Notes under the pieces: generated by a model | The model's database searches: none | Seen by the model: only the letters and a program-made list of their open reading frames with translations | What the model was told of the DNA's origin: nothing | Shown here: piece after piece, positions 6,027 through 9,055 of the stretch | How positions within the stretch are numbered: position 1 is the stretch's first letter | Layout of the letters: the number at the start of each line of letters is the position of its first letter | Position numbers and translations under genes: made by a program | Assembly: GCA_002389295.1 (NCBI GenBank) | Contig: DGOE01000053.1 | Location: 1 to 9,055, forward strand | Origin: Flavobacteriales bacterium UBA4474 | Lineage (GTDB): Bacteria; Bacteroidota; Bacteroidia; Flavobacteriales_D; Sanyastnellaceae | Length of the DNA stretch: 9,055 bases | Direction of reading: 5' to 3'

Positions 6027-6881
6027 ATGGGAAAAATCATCGCCATAGCGAATCAGAAAGGAGGTGTGGGCAAAACCACGACCGCCATCAACCTCGGTGC
6101 CAGCCTCGGCGCGCTCGAATACCGGACGCTGCTTGTGGATGCCGATCCACAGGCCAACTCCAGTTCAGGCGTGGGTGTGGACCCCAAATCGGTGGAAACC
6201 GGCACCTATCAGTGCATGGTCAATGGAGCCGAAGCCAAGGCGGCGATTGTGGAGACCGGAAACCCCAACTTGTGGTTGCTCCCGTCTCACATCGACCTGG
6301 TCGGCGCAGAGATTGAGCTGATTGGCGAAGCCGAGCGCGAGCAACGCATGCGGCAGGCCTTGGAGCCGTTGCGCGATGACTTTGATTTCATCCTCATCGA
6401 TTGCTCTCCTTCTCTGGGTCTGATTACGTTGAATGCCCTGACCGCAGCGGACAGCGTGGTCATCCCTGTGCAGTGCGAGTACTTTGCGCTCGAAGGATTG
6501 GGCAAGCTGCTGAATACAATCAAAATTGTGCAAGGCGGGCTCAATCCGGAGCTGGGCATCGAAGGCATCCTGCTGACCATGTACGATACGCGGCTCAGGC
6601 TTTCCAATCAGGTGGTGGAGGAAGTGCGGATGCATTTCCGTGAGATGGTGTTTGACACCTTGATCCACAGAAACACCCGCTTGGGCGAGGCACCGAGCCA
6701 CGGTGAGACCATCGTGATGCACGACGCGACGTGCAAAGGGGCCATCAACTATTTGAACCTGGCGCGGGAGATCTTGCAGAAGAATGACCTCACCAAACTC
6801 CCGAACGCAGAGAAGTTCATGGACGCGGATGCAGGCATGAGCCCTGCCGACCAGGGTGACGCTCAAGTCGGCCTGAACTGA
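6027..6881 (+). CDS. parA: Chromosome-partitioning ATPase ParA/Soj
   Basis: A 284-residue Soj-type ParA. It binds DNA non-specifically as an ATP dimer and is released by ParB-stimulated hydrolysis, which drives origin segregation. The deviant Walker A motif KGGVGKTT is at 11-18, with the signature lysine at 11. The Walker A' region VDADPQANSSSG is at 37-48, and the Walker B-like FILIDCSPSLG is at 121-131. The conserved VIPVQCEYFALEGL is at 145-158 and RNTRLGEAPSHG at 215-226. There is no N-terminal helix-turn-helix, which fits a chromosomal rather than a P1-type plasmid ParA. The ATG at 6027 follows the hydrolase stop by one base, and parB begins 13 bases after this stop. The last ~25 residues, rich in Asp, Ala and Gly, are a variable tail. 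Confidence 0.97.
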   Translation: MGKIIAIANQKGGVGKTTTAINLGASLGALEYRTLLVDADPQANSSSGVGVDPKSVETGTYQCMVNGAEAKAAIVETGNPNLWLLPSHIDLVGAEIELIGEAEREQRMRQALEPLRDDFDFILIDCSPSLGLITLNALTAADSVVIPVQCEYFALEGLGKLLNTIKIVQGGLNPELGIEGILLTMYDTRLRLSNQVVEEVRMHFREMVFDTLIHRNTRLGEAPSHGETIVMHDATCKGAINYLNLAREILQKNDLTKLPNAEKFMDADAGMSPADQGDAQVGLN

Positions 6882-6894
6882 GGAAGGTCCCGGG

Positions 6895-7830
6895 ATGGCA
6901 AAGAAGTCAAAAAAACCGGCCTTGGGCAGGGGCCTCGGGGCCTTGCTTGAGGCACAGCAGTCCGGAAGGGAGGCCGCAGCTGCAGCGCCTGAATCCGCGC
7001 GTAAGCCGGAAGGTGCACCGCCCGCTGTGGACATGGCAGGCCGGGTAGCGCTGCTGCCGATTTCGGCCATTGAGGCCAATCCAGACCAGCCGCGCCGCAC
7101 GTTCGAGCCCTTTGCTTTGGACGAACTGGCCGACAGCATCAAAACCTTGGGCATCATACAGCCTTTGACGGTGCGGAGAAAGAGTGCAGCGAAGTACCAG
7201 CTGATTTCTGGTGAGCGCCGTTTCCGCGCTTCTCAGATCGCAGGGCTGGACCACGTCCCGGCCTATGTGCGGGAGGCCAATGACCAGGAGATGCTGGAAA
7301 TGGCCTTGGTAGAAAACATCCAAAGGGAAGACCTGGACGCCATCGAAGTGGCCATCAGTTTTCGCAGGCTCATGGAAGAGTGCGCGCTGACCCAAGAGGA
7401 GTTGGCGGCCCGGGTCGGCAAGCAACGCTCGACGGTGGCCAATTACATCCGGCTGCTCGGGCTGTCCGCCGAGGTGCAGCAATCTGTGGCAGCGGGTCAT
7501 TTGAGTTTTGGCCATGCCCGCGTCCTGGCGGGACTGCAGGAATTGAAGAACCAGAAACTCTTGTTTCGGCGCATTCTCGACAAGGGACTCAACGTGCGCC
7601 AGACCGAAAAGGAAGCCAGCGAGATGCTCGGCCGCAAACCTTCGCGCAAGGTGGCGCGTGCAGCGGCGCTCAGCCTGCAGTTGCAGACCATGCGGGCCCA
7701 CTTGCGCAGCCGTTTTGGGGGGCGAAGTTTGGATTTGAAAACCCGCGATGGTGGTGCGGGCAGGATCGAGATTTATTTCGAGGACGCCGAGGATTTGCAG
7801 CAGTTGCTCGACGAATTGGGCGCCCGTTGA
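6895..7830 (+). CDS. parB: Chromosome-partitioning protein ParB/Spo0J
   Basis: The 311-residue partner of ParA. It binds parS sites and spreads as a CTP-dependent clamp. The N-terminal KKPALGRGLGALL (7-19) is the basic ParA-interacting motif, followed by an Ala-rich linker. The CTPase/ParB domain has NPDQPRRTF (62-70), the GERRFRAS box (106-113) and the ENIQRED box (140-146). A helix-turn-helix lies around 166-190 (TQEELAARVGKQRSTVANYI), and the C-terminal dimerisation segment has GRIEIYFEDAEDL (289-301). The ATG at 6895 is preceded by AGGAAGG with a seven-base spacer, one of the few Shine-Dalgarno-like sites in the window. The TGA stop overlaps the TTG start of the next gene. No parS-like sequence was found in the window. 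Confidence 0.97.
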   Translation: MAKKSKKPALGRGLGALLEAQQSGREAAAAAPESARKPEGAPPAVDMAGRVALLPISAIEANPDQPRRTFEPFALDELADSIKTLGIIQPLTVRRKSAAKYQLISGERRFRASQIAGLDHVPAYVREANDQEMLEMALVENIQREDLDAIEVAISFRRLMEECALTQEELAARVGKQRSTVANYIRLLGLSAEVQQSVAAGHLSFGHARVLAGLQELKNQKLLFRRILDKGLNVRQTEKEASEMLGRKPSRKVARAAALSLQLQTMRAHLRSRFGGRSLDLKTRDGGAGRIEIYFEDAEDLQQLLDELGAR

Positions 7831-8366
7831 AGGCGCTGTCTCCGCGGCTTGTGCTGATGGGCCCTGCCCTGCTGCTGGCTTTGTCTGCAAGCGGTCAGTT
7901 GTCCGAAAGCGAAACCGAGCGCGGGTTGCGGATCAGCCGCACAACCCGGCACAGCGCCCTGGTCCCGGGCTGGGGCCAATTGGACAATGGAAAGTGGTGG
8001 AAGGTGCCATTGGTGTATGGCGCTTTGGGGGCCAGCGGGTATTTCATTCAATCTGAAGGCGCGATTTACAAGGACTACCGCGATGGGTATTTGGCCATGA
8101 CCGATGACGACCCCGAGACGGTGTATGAGACTGAGTTCGACGCTCAGGGTGTGCTGGACCGGCGGGATTTCCACCGTTCCAACCTGGAGCAGTCAATATT
8201 GGTCTTCGCCTTGCTGTGGGGCGCCCAAGTGGTGGATGCCCATGTCGACGCCCACCTCCTCGGCTTTGATGTATCAGAAGACCTGGGCTACCTGCCCGGC
8301 ACGGGCCCTTGCCTGGGCTTGAAGTTCACCCGGACCTTCGGGGCCGAAATCACCCCACCGCGATGA
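7827..8366 (+). CDS. DUF5683 family envelope protein
   Basis: A 179-residue protein of unknown function that fits DUF5683, a Bacteroidota family often found between parB and dapB. With the TTG start at 7827, residues 1-22 form a signal peptide (basic K2 and R8, then LVLMGPALLLALSASG). The alternative ATG at 7857 would remove both basic residues, so TTG is preferred; the TTGA overlap with the parB stop supports coupling. Family features are HSALVPGWGQLDNGKWWKVP (42-61), a hydrophobic segment around 58-74, YKDYRDGYLA (81-90), a second hydrophobic stretch around 123-135 and VVDAHVDAHL (135-144). The PGxGQ-xxNGxxWK pattern recalls TM2-like membrane proteins, but that is only a resemblance. It is probably attached to or within the inner membrane, or periplasmic. 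The stop overlaps the dapB start as ATGA. Confidence 0.85.
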   Translation: MKALSPRLVLMGPALLLALSASGQLSESETERGLRISRTTRHSALVPGWGQLDNGKWWKVPLVYGALGASGYFIQSEGAIYKDYRDGYLAMTDDDPETVYETEFDAQGVLDRRDFHRSNLEQSILVFALLWGAQVVDAHVDAHLLGFDVSEDLGYLPGTGPCLGLKFTRTFGAEITPPR

Positions 8367-9055
8367 GCGAAGGAGCGACAAAGGCCATGCGGGTATTGGT
8401 GATCGGAACGGGGCGTATGGGCGCGGCGGTGGCGGTGGCAGGTGAGGAGGCCGGCCATGAGGTGGTGGCCTTGATGGGGCGCCGCGAAGTGGCCGAGGCC
8501 AAGTGGCCCGCGGCAGATGTGGCCATTGAATTCACCTTGCCGGAGAGTGCCCTGTCGGTCATCGAGGGGTGTTGGCAACGGGGCATCCCTGTGGTCAGCG
8601 GCACCACCGGATGGGAGGCCCAGCATGCGGCAGCCGAAGCCCGAGTGGCTGAGGGTGGGCATGCCCTGTTGTGGGCGCCGAATTTCTCGGTCGGGGTGCA
8701 CCTGTTTCGCAAGGCGCTGCGCTCGGTGGCCCAGGTCATGGAAGACCGCAGTGGTTTTGCGGCGTCCATTCACGAGGTGCACCACACCGGCAAGCAGGAC
8801 GCGCCGAGCGGCACGGCGAAGGCCTTGGGCCTGGATCTGGCGGCACAAGGGATTACGGATGTGCCGATTACAGCCCAAAGGCTGGCAGGCGTTCCCGGTA
8901 CCCACACTGTGGAGTGGCGCAGCGAAATTGACAGCATCGTCCTGACCCACAACGCATTGAATAGAAAAGGCTTTGCCGTAGGTGCCGTCAGGGCCGCCGA
9001 ATGGCTCGCCCAGTCCCCCCGACCTTGCGACCGGATATTCGGTATGAAAGATGTT
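8363..9055 (+). CDS. dapB: 4-hydroxy-tetrahydrodipicolinate reductase DapB (3' end cut by window)
   Basis: It catalyses the NAD(P)H-dependent reduction in lysine and meso-diaminopimelate synthesis, supplying peptidoglycan precursor. The frame is open for 231 codons to the window edge. The Rossmann motif VIGTGRMG is at 13-20. IEFTLPES (55-62) and SGTTGW (79-84) line the cofactor site, and APNFSVGVH is at 105-113. The catalytic signature EVHHTGKQDAPSGTAK (138-153) has likely H140/H141 and K144. The final FGMKDV matches the end of short Bacteroidota DapB proteins, so probably only a few codons are missing. The ATG at 8363 overlaps the DUF5683 stop (ATGA). The in-frame ATG at 8387 gives the more usual MRVLVIG start and has AAGGAG eleven bases upstream, so it is a real alternative. 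Confidence 0.95.
   Translation, partial: MSEGATKAMRVLVIGTGRMGAAVAVAGEEAGHEVVALMGRREVAEAKWPAADVAIEFTLPESALSVIEGCWQRGIPVVSGTTGWEAQHAAAEARVAEGGHALLWAPNFSVGVHLFRKALRSVAQVMEDRSGFAASIHEVHHTGKQDAPSGTAKALGLDLAAQGITDVPITAQRLAGVPGTHTVEWRSEIDSIVLTHNALNRKGFAVGAVRAAEWLAQSPRPCDRIFGMKDV

Noticed and set aside
6165..7890. Two long antisense frames (6165-7157 and 6907-7890) opposite parA and parB
   Set aside because: Both overlap each other and two unmistakable conserved genes; codon-position bias explains them.
7380..8366. Longer version of the DUF5683 frame starting within parB
   Set aside because: The first ~149 codons are an out-of-frame reading of parB with no signal peptide or conserved sequence; family similarity begins after 7827.

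Overview
The window looks like a chromosomal segment of a fairly GC-rich member of the Bacteroidota, most likely Flavobacteriales or a relative. Three things support this. There is a large secreted protein with PKD-like repeats and a CHU_C / gliding-motility-type C-terminal sorting domain, which marks the type IX secretion system. There is a DUF3276 (PUR-like) protein. And there is a parA-parB-DUF5683-dapB gene order, which is familiar from this phylum. Most starts lack a clear Shine-Dalgarno sequence, which also fits. There are no mobile elements, CRISPR arrays or RNA genes that I can see, and almost all of the sequence is coding.

Layout. On the minus strand, at the left, a DEAD-box RNA helicase of the RhlE type (2006 down to 435) is followed by msrB (438 down to 22). 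The two genes overlap at a TTGA junction. A 141-base divergent gap (2007-2147) carries two inverted repeats. Everything to the right is on the plus strand: an 890-residue secreted PKD-repeat protein (2148-4820), a small PUR/DUF3276 protein (4865-5239), an 87-base gap with hairpins and a good Bacteroidota -7 promoter element, and then a tightly packed five-gene run. That run is a UPF0173 metal-dependent hydrolase (5327-6025), parA (6027-6881), parB (6895-7830), a DUF5683 envelope protein (7827-8366) and dapB (8363 to the window edge, short of its stop by probably only a few codons).

How the genes work together. ParA and ParB form the chromosome segregation pair. DapB makes the diaminopimelate/lysine precursor for peptidoglycan. 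DUF5683 has a signal peptide and hydrophobic segments, so it is probably an envelope protein between these two functions. The packing (gap of 1 base, gap of 13 bases, a TTGA overlap, an ATGA overlap) suggests one transcript that links segregation to envelope growth. The helicase-MsrB pair reads as an RNA-remodelling and oxidative-repair unit. The PKD protein is a surface or secreted product.

Most genes are members of well-known families. I found no clear-cut new system. The least understood items are the DUF5683 protein in its par/dap setting, the repeat architecture of the secreted protein, and the paired TTG starts at overlapping gene junctions.
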